DNA from: Billgrantia campisalis
GTDB taxonomy: Bacteria; Pseudomonadota; Gammaproteobacteria; Pseudomonadales; Halomonadaceae
Direction of reading: 5' to 3'
NCBI RefSeq assembly: GCF_022341425.1
Contig: NZ_JABFUC010000015.1
Span: forward strand, 62,001-126,000
DNA: 64,000 nt
Below, one piece after another: positions 27,160 through 35,446 of this stretch. The notes under the pieces were generated by a model. That model was not told the origin of the DNA. It saw only the letters and a list, made by a program, of their open reading frames with translations, and searched no databases. Position 1 is the stretch's first letter; each line of letters starts with the position of its first letter. A program made the translations under genes and the position numbers.

Positions 27160-28136
27160 GTGGGATCTGCCTCCCGCACCCTGGCCTCGTCGAGCTCCTC
27201 GTCGAAGCAGCGCTGGTAATACTCGGCGACGATGGGGCGCTCGGCCTCGTCGCACTTGTTGAGGAACGACAGGCGGAAGGCCAGGGCCGGGCTGCGGAAG
27301 ATCTCGCAGTTCTCTGCCCAGGTGATCACCGTGCGCGGGGACATCAGCGTCGACAGGTCGCCGGTGGCAAAGCCCTGGCGGGTGAGGTTGGCGACCGCGA
27401 CCATCGAGGCAATCAGCTTGCGCCCCTTGTCGCTGTCCTTGGACGGTACCCGGCCGAGCACGATGGCGACCTCCTCGTCGCGGGGCAGGTAGTCGAGCTT
27501 GGCGACGATGTTCCAGCGGTCGATCTGGGCGTGGTTGAGCACCTGGGTGCCCTGATAGAGCCCCGTGAGGTTGCCCAGCCCCACGGTGTTGGCGGTGGCG
27601 AACAGCCGGAAGTGGGGATGGGGATGGATCACCCGGTTCTGGTCGAGCAGGGTGAAATGGCCATCGCGCTCGAGGATGCGCTGGATGACGAACATCACGT
27701 CCGGTCGGCCGGCGTCGTACTCATCGAAGATCAGCGCCACCGGACGCTGCAGCGACCAGGGCACGATGCCCTCCTGGAACTCGGTGACCTGCACCCCCTC
27801 GCGTACCACGATGGCATCCTTGCCCACCAGATCCAGGCGGCTGATGTGGCCGTCCAGGTTGACCCTCATGCAGGGCCAGTTCAGCCGAGCCGCCACCTGC
27901 TCGATATGGGTCGACTTTCCGGTGCCGTGTAGCCCCTGAACCATGACGCGTCGGTTGCGGGTGAAGCCGGCCAGAATCGCCAGGGTCACGTCGGGATTGA
28001 AGCGGTAGGCCTCGTCGACATCCGGTACGTAGTCATCACGCTCGCGGAAGGCTGGCACCTGCAGGTCGCTGTCGATGCCAAAGAGTTCGCGGACCGAACG
28101 CATGAGATCGGGCTGGATGTTGATCGGATCTGTCAT
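27156..28136 (-). CDS. CobS-like AAA+ ATPase (MoxR/CobS family)
   Basis: This 326-residue AAA+ ATPase is clearly of CobS type. It has FGIDSDLQVPAF near residue 18, Walker A GLHGTGKSTHIEQVAARLNW, Walker B PVALIFDEYDAGRPDVMF and sensor region RLFATANTVGLGN. CobS works as a ring with CobT. The two genes form a coupled pair divergent from xsc, whose promoter region they share (28137-28390). The chosen start is MTDPINIQPD at 28134-28136. A few upstream codons are also open but lack a better ribosome binding site. Confidence 0.9.
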   Translation of the reverse strand: MTDPINIQPDLMRSVRELFGIDSDLQVPAFRERDDYVPDVDEAYRFNPDVTLAILAGFTRNRRVMVQGLHGTGKSTHIEQVAARLNWPCMRVNLDGHISRLDLVGKDAIVVREGVQVTEFQEGIVPWSLQRPVALIFDEYDAGRPDVMFVIQRILERDGHFTLLDQNRVIHPHPHFRLFATANTVGLGNLTGLYQGTQVLNHAQIDRWNIVAKLDYLPRDEEVAIVLGRVPSKDSDKGRKLIASMVAVANLTRQGFATGDLSTLMSPRTVITWAENCEIFRSPALAFRLSFLNKCDEAERPIVAEYYQRCFDEELDEARVREADPT

Positions 28137-28265
28137 CACTGTCTCCTTGCCCCCCTGGGGTCTGGCCATGGGGCTCTGGCCATGGGGATCGCGGCCTCGC
28201 TGTCGGGGAGGGGCCTTGTTGGTGCTCCGTCATCATAGGTCGGTTTCATAAAAAGAGTCAAAGTG

Positions 28266-28340
28266 TATCGTTTTATGGAATTTAAGCTTGACGGCCGGGC
28301 GGCGCGAGCCTAGAGTCAACGTGGATTCCGATAAACGGAA
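28266..28340. promoter_or_regulatory. Putative IclR boxes in the xsc promoter region
   Basis: A 7-bp inverted repeat with a 5-base spacer, GATTCCGATAAACGGAATC, lies at 28324-28342 (core TTCCG-N5-CGGAA at 28326-28340), starting 65 bases before the xsc ATG. A second weaker site, TATCGTTTTATGGAA, is at 28266-28280 closer to the cobS side. The same TTYCG-N5-CGGAA pattern occurs before pta, next to the IclR gene. This suggests one IclR protein controls both, but binding is not shown. Confidence 0.6.
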
Positions 28341-28390
28341 TCATAGGTTTCATATAAATCGAAACGGCCAATGTCGCCCGGAGGACTCCC

Positions 28391-30211
28391 ATGAGCACCG
28401 ACAACACCCCCGATACTCGCCCTGTCGTGCAGGGCAAGCAGACCATGACCCCGTCCGAGGCCTTCGTCGAAACCCTGGTGGCTAACGGCGTCACCGATAT
28501 GTTCGGCATCATGGGCTCGGCCTTCATGGACGCCATGGATATCTTCGCCCCGGCCGGCATCCGCCTGGTGCCGGTGGTGCACGAGCAGGGTGCCGCCCAT
28601 ATGGCCGACGGCTATGCGCGGGTCTCCGGTCGCCACGGGGTGGTGATCGGCCAGAACGGACCCGGCATCTCCAACTGCGTGACAGGTATCGCGGCGGCCT
28701 ACTGGGCGCACAGCCCGGTGGTGATCGTCACTCCCGAGGCGGGCACCAACGGGATCGGCCTGGGCGGCTTCCAGGAGTGCCACCAGCTGCCCATGTTCCA
28801 GGAATTCACCAAGTACCAGGGCCACGTCACCCACCCGGCCCGGATGGCCGAATACACCGGGCGCTGTTTCGATCGCGCCATGTCGGAGATGGGACCGACC
28901 CAGCTGAACATCCCGCGCGACTACTTCTACGGTGAGATCGAGTGCGAGATTCCCGAGCCGTCGCGGCTGGATCGCGGGCCCGGCGGTACCAAGAGCCTCG
29001 ATGAGGCCGCCGAGCTTCTGGCGGGCGCCAAGTTCCCGGTGATCGTCTCCGGCGGCGGGGTGGTGATGGCCGATGGCGTCGAGGAATGCAAAGCCCTGGC
29101 CGAGCGGCTGGGCGCACCGGTGGTCAACAGCTACCAGCACAACGACTCCTTCCCGGCCAGCCATCCGCTGTGGTGCGGCCCACTGGGCTACCAGGGCTCC
29201 AAGGCGGGCATGAAGCTGATCGCCCAGGCCGACGTGGTGGTGGCGCTGGGCACGCGGTTGGGGCCGTTCGGCACCCTGCCCCAGCACGGCCTGGACTACT
29301 GGCCGAAGAATGCCAAGATCATCCAGATCGACGCCGACCATAAGATGCTCGGGCTGGTGAAGAAGATCGCGGTGGGCATCTGCGGCGACGCCAAGGCGGC
29401 GGCCGAGGCGCTCAGCGAGCGTCTGGCCGGTCGCGAGCTGGCCTGCGATGCTACCAAGGCGAGTCGCGCCGACCAGATCGCCAGCGAGAAGGCGGCCTGG
29501 GAGAAGGAGCTGGACGAGTGGACCCACGAGAAGGACCCGTTCAGCCTCGACGCCATTGAGGAGGCCAGGGGCGAGCGGCCGTTCTCCGGCGGCGAGTACC
29601 TGCACCCGCGTCAGGTGCTGCGCGAGCTCGAGAAGGCCATGCCCGAGGACGTGATGGTCTCCACCGATATCGGCAACATCAACGCCGTGGCCCACAGCTA
29701 CCTGCGCTTCGAAAAGCCGCGCAGCTTCTTTGCGCCGATGAGCTTTGGCAACTGCGGCTATGCGCTGCCGACCATCATCGGCGCCAAGGCGGCGGCCCCG
29801 CACCGTCCGGCGATCGCCTACGCCGGCGACGGTGCCTGGGGCATGAGCCTGATGGAGACCATGACCGCGGTTCGGGAAAACATCCCGGTGACCGCGGTGG
29901 TGTTCCACAACCGCCAGTGGGGCGCGGAGAAGAAGAACCAGGTTGAGTTCTACAACCGTCGCTTCGTGGCGGGCGAGCTGGATAACCAGAGCTTCGCCGA
30001 GATCGGCCGGGCGATGGGGGCCGAGGGCATCACCGTGGATAGGCTCGAGGACGTGGGTCCGGCGCTGAAGAAAGCGGTGGAGATGCAGATGAACGAGGGC
30101 AAGACCTGCATCATCGAGGTGATGTGTACCCGCGAACTGGGCGACCCGTTCCGCCGCGACGCGCTGAAGAAGCCGGTGCGCCTGCTGGAGAAGTACCAGG
30201 ACTACGTCTGA
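28391..30211 (+). CDS. xsc: Sulfoacetaldehyde acetyltransferase
   Basis: This 606-residue thiamine diphosphate enzyme converts sulfoacetaldehyde + phosphate to acetyl phosphate + sulfite, the C-S bond cleavage step for taurine and related C2 sulfonates. It has the ThDP glutamate in VPVVHEQGAAHMADGYAR and the metal/ThDP motif YAGDGAWGMSLMETM followed by VVFHNRQWGAEKKNQ. Xsc-type blocks such as GQNGPGISNCVTG and TKYQGHVTHPARMAEY are present. It has an N-terminal extension of 18 residues before MTPSEAFVETL, where many Xsc proteins begin. A GGAGG ribosome binding site precedes the first ATG. Acetyl phosphate goes to Pta. Confidence 0.96.
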   Translation: MSTDNTPDTRPVVQGKQTMTPSEAFVETLVANGVTDMFGIMGSAFMDAMDIFAPAGIRLVPVVHEQGAAHMADGYARVSGRHGVVIGQNGPGISNCVTGIAAAYWAHSPVVIVTPEAGTNGIGLGGFQECHQLPMFQEFTKYQGHVTHPARMAEYTGRCFDRAMSEMGPTQLNIPRDYFYGEIECEIPEPSRLDRGPGGTKSLDEAAELLAGAKFPVIVSGGGVVMADGVEECKALAERLGAPVVNSYQHNDSFPASHPLWCGPLGYQGSKAGMKLIAQADVVVALGTRLGPFGTLPQHGLDYWPKNAKIIQIDADHKMLGLVKKIAVGICGDAKAAAEALSERLAGRELACDATKASRADQIASEKAAWEKELDEWTHEKDPFSLDAIEEARGERPFSGGEYLHPRQVLRELEKAMPEDVMVSTDIGNINAVAHSYLRFEKPRSFFAPMSFGNCGYALPTIIGAKAAAPHRPAIAYAGDGAWGMSLMETMTAVRENIPVTAVVFHNRQWGAEKKNQVEFYNRRFVAGELDNQSFAEIGRAMGAEGITVDRLEDVGPALKKAVEMQMNEGKTCIIEVMCTRELGDPFRRDALKKPVRLLEKYQDYV

Positions 30212-30226
30212 AGCTGCGCGTCGGAC

Positions 30227-30332
30227 TCGAGCCGCCGATCCGGCGGCTCGAAATTCGGCGCACAAGCTGGCATAACGTTCCATTGGATGATCCCCGGTCG
30301 CCGGGCAGTCTGTCGCTGCCGGACCGGGGATC
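30227..30332 (+). terminator. Two successive hairpins after xsc
   Basis: The first is a perfect 11-bp stem, TCGAGCCGCCG / CGGCGGCTCGA, at 30227-30251 with a 3-base loop, 16 bases after the xsc stop. The second is a larger imperfect hairpin with outer arms GATCCCCGGTC (30289-30299) and GACCGGGGATC (30322-30332) followed by TCGTTT. They separate xsc from thiO and probably terminate or attenuate transcription. Confidence 0.7.
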
Positions 30333-30396
30333 TCGTTTGGTGGGCTGAAACGGTGGCTGCGGGGCAGTCACCCCGGGCCATGAGGGGCAATGCGAT

Positions 30397-31539
30397 ATGC
30401 AAGACGTCTTGATCATTGGCGGCGGTGTCATCGGCATGATGACCGCCTGGCAGCTGGCCGAGGCCGGCTGTTCCGTCACCTTGCTTGAACGCCGGCGGTG
30501 CGGCGAAGAGGCCTCCTGGGCCGGGGGGGGCATCGTCTCCCCCCTGTACCCCTGGCGCTACAGCGAGCCGGTCTCCAGCCTGGCGCGCTTTGCCGAGCAT
30601 GAGTATCCGCAGCTGGCCGCCCGGCTGCTCGAGGAGACCGGCATCGATCCCGAGTATCGCCAGAAGGGGCTGCTCTATCTGCGCGTTGACGATGGCGACA
30701 GGGCCTTCGACTGGGCGCGCCGACTCGGCAAGCCGCTCGAGGCGGTCGGTGCCGATCTCATCTATGCCAAGGAGCCGTGGCTGGCCGAGGGGATCGACTC
30801 GGGGCTGTGGATGCCGACCCTGGGCAGCATTCGCAATCCGCGCCTCTGCCAGGCGCTGCGGGCCCGGCTGATGGCGCTTCCGGGCGTGACACTGAAGGAA
30901 GGGATGGAGGTCGAGCGGCTGTGCGTCGAAGGAGGGCGGGTGAGCGGGGTGGAGACGCCCCGCGGGCACCTGGCCGCCGGCCGGGTGGTGCTGTGCGGCG
31001 GGGCCTGGAGCGGGCAGCTGCTCGGCACGCTGGGCCTGGCGCTGCCGGTTCGCCCGGTGAAGGGGCAGATGATGCTGTTTCTCACCCCGCCGATGGCCGG
31101 GGGCAGGCAACTCCTCGAACGGGTGGTGCTGGCCGACGGCCGCTATCTGATCCCCCGCGGGGACGGACGGGTGCTGATCGGTTCGACCCTGGAAGAGGCC
31201 GACTTCGACAAGACTCCCACGGATGAGGCTCGCGAGTCGCTGCGCCAAAGCGCACTGGCCATGCTGCCGGCCCTGGCCGACTGCGCCATCGAGCACCATT
31301 GGGCTGGGCTTCGGCCGGCCGCGCCCGACGGGATTCCCTTCATCGGTGAGCTGCCGGGGATCCGCGGGCTCTTTGTCAACGCCGGCCACTACCGCAACGG
31401 CCTGGTGCTGGCACCGGCATCGACACGGCTGCTGGTCGACCGACTGCTGGGGCGCTCCCCATTGATCGACCCCACGCCGTATACCCCTCACTACCATCCT
31501 CTGAAAGCAGTGGCTGATCCTGGCCAAACCATTGAATAA
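30397..31539 (+). CDS. thiO: Glycine oxidase ThiO (FAD-dependent)
   Basis: This 380-residue flavoprotein of the DAO family has the dinucleotide-binding motif VLIIGGGVIGMMTAWQLAEAG at its N-terminus. The WAGGGIVSPLYPWRY stretch (residues 45-59) is typical of ThiO, and the C-terminus has HHWAGLRPAAPDGIPFIGEL and NAGHYRNGLVLAP. ThiO oxidises glycine to the imine used in thiazole synthesis. The partners thiS and thiG lie 8.6 kb downstream on the same strand, beyond the taurine genes. An alternative amine or sarcosine-like substrate is possible, given the context. A poor ribosome binding site (GAGGGG) precedes the ATG. Confidence 0.87.
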   Translation: MQDVLIIGGGVIGMMTAWQLAEAGCSVTLLERRRCGEEASWAGGGIVSPLYPWRYSEPVSSLARFAEHEYPQLAARLLEETGIDPEYRQKGLLYLRVDDGDRAFDWARRLGKPLEAVGADLIYAKEPWLAEGIDSGLWMPTLGSIRNPRLCQALRARLMALPGVTLKEGMEVERLCVEGGRVSGVETPRGHLAAGRVVLCGGAWSGQLLGTLGLALPVRPVKGQMMLFLTPPMAGGRQLLERVVLADGRYLIPRGDGRVLIGSTLEEADFDKTPTDEARESLRQSALAMLPALADCAIEHHWAGLRPAAPDGIPFIGELPGIRGLFVNAGHYRNGLVLAPASTRLLVDRLLGRSPLIDPTPYTPHYHPLKAVADPGQTIE

Positions 31540-31553
31540 CCGGCGAAAAAATC

Positions 31554-31586
31554 CTGGCCCAATAGGTCGTTCCCAACTGGCGCTAA
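31554..31586 (+). promoter_or_regulatory. Paired TauR-type boxes in front of tauXY
   Basis: CTGGCCCAAT at 31554-31563 and CTGGCGCTAA at 31577-31586 are direct repeats spaced 23 bp start to start. The same two-box arrangement, with almost the same letters, is found before tauK. A TAGTCT hexamer 21 bases after the second box could be the -10 element, making the boxes suitable activator sites. A further CTGGCC lies at 31520. Confidence 0.72.
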
Positions 31587-31700
31587 GCGAGAGCAGAGCA
31601 CACCAGTAGTCTCGTTGTCAGGCTCTGACCGATGGCACTCGCCATGCAGACAGAGCCTCACTCGCTATCGCGACTATCAGCCAGTTTACGGGAGAGACAA

Positions 31701-32093
31701 ATGCGCCAGCCGGATGTGGAATTTCTCAAGGCCTTCAGCGACGCCCTCAATCGTCACGATATCGATGCGGTCATGGCGATGATGACCGATGACTGCGTGT
31801 TTCATGCCGTGGCCGGCCCTGAGCTGGTCGGCAAGAGCTTCGTCGGCCAGGCCGAGGTGCGGCAAGGGCTGGAGAACGCCTGGAAGACGGCTCCCGATGC
31901 CTGCTGGGTGGATGGCGAGCACTTCGTGATCGGTGACCGCGGCTTTTCGGAAACCACCTACAAGGGCACGACCACCGACGGGGTTCGCTCCGAGGCTCGG
32001 ATGATCGATGCCTTCACCTTCCGCGACGGCAAGATTGCCGTCAAGAATGCCTTCCGCAAGAACCGTCCGCCGGTCGCCGGCGGCGACCGCTAA
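31701..32093 (+). CDS. tauX: Taurine dehydrogenase small subunit TauX (SnoaL/NTF2-like fold)
   Basis: This 130-residue protein has the SnoaL/NTF2-like pattern: FLKAFSDALNRHDIDAVMAMMTDDCVFH, then the FTFRDGKIAVKNAFRKNRPP C-terminal strand. TauX in Rhodobacter is the small partner of the flavoprotein TauY, together oxidising taurine to sulfoacetaldehyde and ammonia. The ATG at 31701 has a GGGAGAGA ribosome binding site and gives MRQPDVEFLKAFSD; the frame is open from 31632 but without a good site. It precedes tauY by 46 bases on the same strand, behind paired TauR boxes. Confidence 0.85.
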   Translation: MRQPDVEFLKAFSDALNRHDIDAVMAMMTDDCVFHAVAGPELVGKSFVGQAEVRQGLENAWKTAPDACWVDGEHFVIGDRGFSETTYKGTTTDGVRSEARMIDAFTFRDGKIAVKNAFRKNRPPVAGGDR

Positions 32094-32139
32094 GCCCGTT
32101 CCGTCGTCACGGCCCAGCAATGACAGCAAGGAGTCGATC

Positions 32140-33579
32140 ATGGAGACAATCGCCAGCAGGGCGCGAGACGAGAAGTGCCGTGCGACCGCCCCCTCTCAGC
32201 CATATGATCCGGCTTACGATCCGCTTAGAAGTGCGACGCCGGGGCAGGGCCGTGACTACGCTCCCACCTACTGGATCGGTACGGCGGGGGAGCCGCCTGC
32301 CGACGATGGCCCGGTGACCGCCGACATGGATGTCGACGTGGTGATTGTCGGGGCCGGCTTCACCGGCCTGACGGCGGCTATTTTTCTGGCCCAGGAGTAC
32401 GGCATTCGCGCCACGGTGCTCGAGGCCAATCGCACCAGCTGGGGCTGCAGCACCCGTAACGGTGGCCAGGCCCAGTGCGCCTCGGGGCGGCTCAAACGCT
32501 CCCAGTGGATCGAGCGCTATGGCCTGGATACCGCGCTAAAGCTGCATCGTGAGTGCCTGGCGGGCATGGAGACCTTCAAGTCGCTGATTCGGGATATCGA
32601 CTGTGAGCCTCAGCATGGCGGGCACCTTTACGTGGCCCACCGCGACAAGGTCATGCCGACACTCGAAAAGGAAGCCAAGCTGCTGCGCGAGATCTTCGAC
32701 TACGATGCCCAGATCCTGGATGCCGAGACGGTCAAGCGCGACTGGATCGGCGATCAGGAGGCGGCCGGCGCCATGCATGAGCCCGAGGGCATCGGCATTC
32801 ACGCCGGAAAGCTGGCCTTCGGCTATCTCGAGAAGGCGAGATCGCTGGGGGCCCGTGTACACCCCTCGAGTCCCGTGCAGGGCTGGGAAACCCGCAATGG
32901 CGTTCACTACCTGCAAACGCCTGGAGGGGTGGTCAAGGCGCGTGCGGTAGGCATCGCCACCGGCGGCTACACTTCCCAGAGCCTGCACCCCCAGCTCAAG
33001 AATCGGCTGCTGCCGATCCTGTCGAACTCGATCGTCACCCGGCCGCTCACCCCGGGTGAAATCGAAGCCTGTAGCCTGCGTACCCACCAGGTCATCACCG
33101 ATACCCGCGTGCTGCGACACTATTACCGCCTGCTGCCGGACAACCGGCTGCAGATCGGCAGCCGCAGTGCGATCACCGGGCGTGATGCGCCCCAGAAAAA
33201 ATACGAAAACGTGCTGGTGAGCAACATGGTTCGCAAGTTTCCAGCATTGACAGGGGTCGCGCTGGACTACTCCTGGTGGGGCTGGGTGGATGTCAGCCAT
33301 GACATGATGCCGCGCATTCACCAGCCGGACCCCAAGGAAGCCATCTTTTATGCCCTGGGGTACGGGGGCAACGGGGTCATGTACTCGGCCCAGGCGGGGC
33401 GTCGCCTGGCCCAGTGGATCGCCGGTGACGGCAAGCAGCTCGACCTGCCGATCTTCACCTCCAAGCTGCCGTTCCCGAATATCCGGGAAAAGGTCGAATC
33501 CCAGGCCTTCGCCCCCTTCCGGCGATTCGGGCAGCGCTTTCTCTATCGCTGGTACTACCTGAAGGACGAGGTGCTCTAA
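32140..33579 (+). CDS. tauY: Taurine dehydrogenase large subunit TauY (FAD-dependent)
   Basis: This 479-residue FAD-dependent oxidoreductase of the DAO/gamma-glutamylputrescine oxidase type begins with about 60 residues before the FAD motif VDVVIVGAGFTGLTAAIFLA. It contains SWGCSTRNGGQAQCASGR and a C-terminal YALGYGGNGVMYSAQAGRRL block for FAD binding. Paired with tauX, adjacent tauR and tauKLM, it is the large subunit that oxidises taurine to sulfoacetaldehyde. The start at 32140 follows an AAGGAG site (32127-32132). A longer open frame in the same phase overlaps tauX and is not used. Confidence 0.87.
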   Translation: METIASRARDEKCRATAPSQPYDPAYDPLRSATPGQGRDYAPTYWIGTAGEPPADDGPVTADMDVDVVIVGAGFTGLTAAIFLAQEYGIRATVLEANRTSWGCSTRNGGQAQCASGRLKRSQWIERYGLDTALKLHRECLAGMETFKSLIRDIDCEPQHGGHLYVAHRDKVMPTLEKEAKLLREIFDYDAQILDAETVKRDWIGDQEAAGAMHEPEGIGIHAGKLAFGYLEKARSLGARVHPSSPVQGWETRNGVHYLQTPGGVVKARAVGIATGGYTSQSLHPQLKNRLLPILSNSIVTRPLTPGEIEACSLRTHQVITDTRVLRHYYRLLPDNRLQIGSRSAITGRDAPQKKYENVLVSNMVRKFPALTGVALDYSWWGWVDVSHDMMPRIHQPDPKEAIFYALGYGGNGVMYSAQAGRRLAQWIAGDGKQLDLPIFTSKLPFPNIREKVESQAFAPFRRFGQRFLYRWYYLKDEVL

Positions 33580-33601
33580 GTGAGTCGGTGGGGGAGTGGT
33601 G

Positions 33602-35077
33602 CTACTCCCCCGGCGTCATTGCCAGCGGCATCAGTCGGGCCAGGCGTTCAATGCCTGGCTCGATGCGCTCCTCGGGAATGGCTGAGAAGCCCAGGCGCAG
33701 GTACTCCCTGGCGGGACGGTCGAAATAGTGCAGGTCGCCGCGTTCCAGCAGGATGCCTTCCTCCCGAGCCAGCGCCTGGAGGCGCTGGCAGTCCAGCCCT
33801 TCGGGGCCTCTGATCCAGAAGCAGGAGCCGCCGTAGGTGGAGGGGGTATAGCAGTCGGGGAGATGACGCTCGAGGGCCTCGCTCATGCGCTGCCAGCGCG
33901 CTTGGAACGTCTGGTGAATCTGCCGGATCAGCGCATCGTGATAGCCGCGCTCGAGAAACAGCGCCAGGGCGCGCTGGTTGTTGGTAGGCGGGTGGCGCAG
34001 CATTAGCCGCCGCAGTGCGCGAGCCTCGCGAATCAACGTCGGGTGGGCAACCATGTAGCCGAGCCGAAGCCCCGGCGCCAGGGTCTTGGAGAGGCTGCCG
34101 ACATAGATGACCCGACTATGCCGGTCGAGACTCTTGAGGGCAGGCGTGGGGTTGCTGAGGTAATTGGTCTCGCTGTCGTAGTCGTCCTCGATGATCAGGA
34201 AGTTATCGATTTCGGCCATGTCCAGCAGCTGTCGGCGGCGCTCCAGCGGCATGGTCACCGTGGTGGGACTCTGGTGGCTGGGGGTCGTGTAGACCAGCTG
34301 GCATTGGGTCAGCTCCTCGATGGGCCGCATGCCCTGTTCGTCCACCGGCAGCAGGCGAATGTCGTCGGTGAAGATCCGCGCGATGTTGTACATGTCCACA
34401 TAGCCGGGGTTCTCCATGCCGAATTGCCGGCCCGGCTTGAGCAGCAGCATGGCGGCGATCCAGAGCGCCTGCTGGGTGCCGACAGTGACCAGAATCTCCT
34501 CGGGCTTGGCCCAGACTCCCCGTCGCGGCAGCAGCCGCTGATGAATCTGTTCGACCAGTAGCGGGTCGTCATCGCTGAGATGATCGACCGACCAGCTGCG
34601 AATCGCCGGCACGCTCATGGAATCGCGGCTGCATTCCCGCCAGTGCTGGGTGGGAAAGAGTGCGGGATCGATCTGGCCGTAGAGGAACGGATAGTCATAG
34701 CGGTGCCAGTCGCTGGGTTTGCGAATGGTTGCCTGCTGGGATGGGCGGACCGTCAGCAGCTCTTCCCAGGGCATGCGCTCGGCATCGATGTCGTTGAGTC
34801 GGACCGGCTTCTCGGCACGGCCCTCGAGGATCTCCGGGTTGACAAAATAGCCGCTGCGGCTCTTGGCGATCAGGTAACCATCATCGAGCAGCTGCTCATA
34901 GGCCAGCATCACCGTATTGCGCGCGACCTGAAGCTCCTTGGCAAGCTTGCGACTGGAGGGCAGGGCCTCATCCAGGGGGAGATGGCCGTCCAGGATGGCG
35001 TGGACGATTTGCTCGCGAAGCTGCTGTTGCAGGCTCGCTGGCTGGTTCGAATCGAGGTGGAACAGAAGCTGGCTCAT
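33602..35077 (-). CDS. tauR: TauR, MocR-type regulator of taurine catabolism
   Basis: This 491-residue MocR/GntR regulator fuses an N-terminal winged helix (QQQLREQIVHAILDGHLPLD and SSRKLAKELQVARNTVMLAYEQL) to an aminotransferase-like domain. The PLP lysine is visible in YVGSLSKTLAPGLRLGYMV. TauR is the known activator of taurine genes in alphaproteobacteria and responds to taurine through PLP. It lies between tauXY and tauKLM and is transcribed opposite to both. Both neighbours carry the paired CTGG-type boxes. Whether it also controls the AGCS symporter is inferred from boxes there. Confidence 0.92.
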   Translation of the reverse strand: MSQLLFHLDSNQPASLQQQLREQIVHAILDGHLPLDEALPSSRKLAKELQVARNTVMLAYEQLLDDGYLIAKSRSGYFVNPEILEGRAEKPVRLNDIDAERMPWEELLTVRPSQQATIRKPSDWHRYDYPFLYGQIDPALFPTQHWRECSRDSMSVPAIRSWSVDHLSDDDPLLVEQIHQRLLPRRGVWAKPEEILVTVGTQQALWIAAMLLLKPGRQFGMENPGYVDMYNIARIFTDDIRLLPVDEQGMRPIEELTQCQLVYTTPSHQSPTTVTMPLERRRQLLDMAEIDNFLIIEDDYDSETNYLSNPTPALKSLDRHSRVIYVGSLSKTLAPGLRLGYMVAHPTLIREARALRRLMLRHPPTNNQRALALFLERGYHDALIRQIHQTFQARWQRMSEALERHLPDCYTPSTYGGSCFWIRGPEGLDCQRLQALAREEGILLERGDLHYFDRPAREYLRLGFSAIPEERIEPGIERLARLMPLAMTPGE

Positions 35078-35446
35078 GAGTCACTCGATCAGGGTGCCGC
35101 TCCGCGCCCGGTAGCGGCAGTGAAGGCTGCCCCGCGCGGTACGAAGAGTGGTGCTCAAGGGTTGATCCACATGCCATCGAACATGCCAAGAAAATCGCCG
35201 GATGTCCAGTTTGATTATTGTGAAATCAATTGCTTGAAATCGGCAAAGCACGAAGAACAGTGCGGGTGCCGTGGGGGATGATTTGTCGGTGAGCTGGACC
35301 AATCGATGGGCGGTGTCTGGCCCTAGTCTCTGTCGGCAGGGGGGATAAAGTGAGAGTCACGGAGCAGCGTAGAACTCACGGAATGATCCGAGCGCCTGTT
35401 TCTGGGGAATACAAGCTCAATAACAACACCTTGCTGGGAGAACGAC
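35078..35446. other. Divergent tauR-tauK regulatory region
   Basis: These 369 bases contain no gene that I can support. They hold the paired TauR boxes (35294-35326), a GATAAA hexamer 18 bases downstream at 35344-35349 that could be a -10 for tauK, and an isolated inverted box GATGTCCAG (35201-35209) towards tauR. The ribosome binding site for tauK (GGGAGAACG) ends just before its ATG. Confidence 0.6.
35294..35326 (+). promoter_or_regulatory. Paired TauR-type boxes in front of tauKLM
   Basis: CTGGACCAAT at 35294-35303 and CTGGCCCTAG at 35317-35326 are direct repeats 23 bp apart. First boxes at tauX and tauK agree as CTGG(C/A)CCAAT, and second boxes as CTGGC(G/C)CTA(A/G). This close match at two independent promoters of one pathway supports a real MocR-type operator. 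Confidence 0.75.

Noticed and set aside
25426-28136. Cobalamin biosynthesis operon
   Set aside because: Only CobS- and CobT-like genes are present, with no cobN or corrin-ring genes. The context is taurine metabolism, so the pair is kept as like proteins without a cob assignment.
28316-30283. 655-residue minus-strand open frame opposite xsc
   Set aside because: The plus strand encodes a full-length Xsc with all motifs. The antisense frame is a composition effect.
30333-30396. Possible TPP riboswitch before thiO
   Set aside because: The conserved TPP core sequences (a CTGAGA-type element and the ACCTGATC-type helix) are not present here or before thiS. Only hairpins that look like terminators are seen.
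32008-32139. Longer N-terminus of TauY overlapping tauX
   Set aside because: The added 44 residues are antisense-like and Pro/Ser/Arg rich, whereas the ATG at 32140 has a proper AAGGAG site and fits the family.
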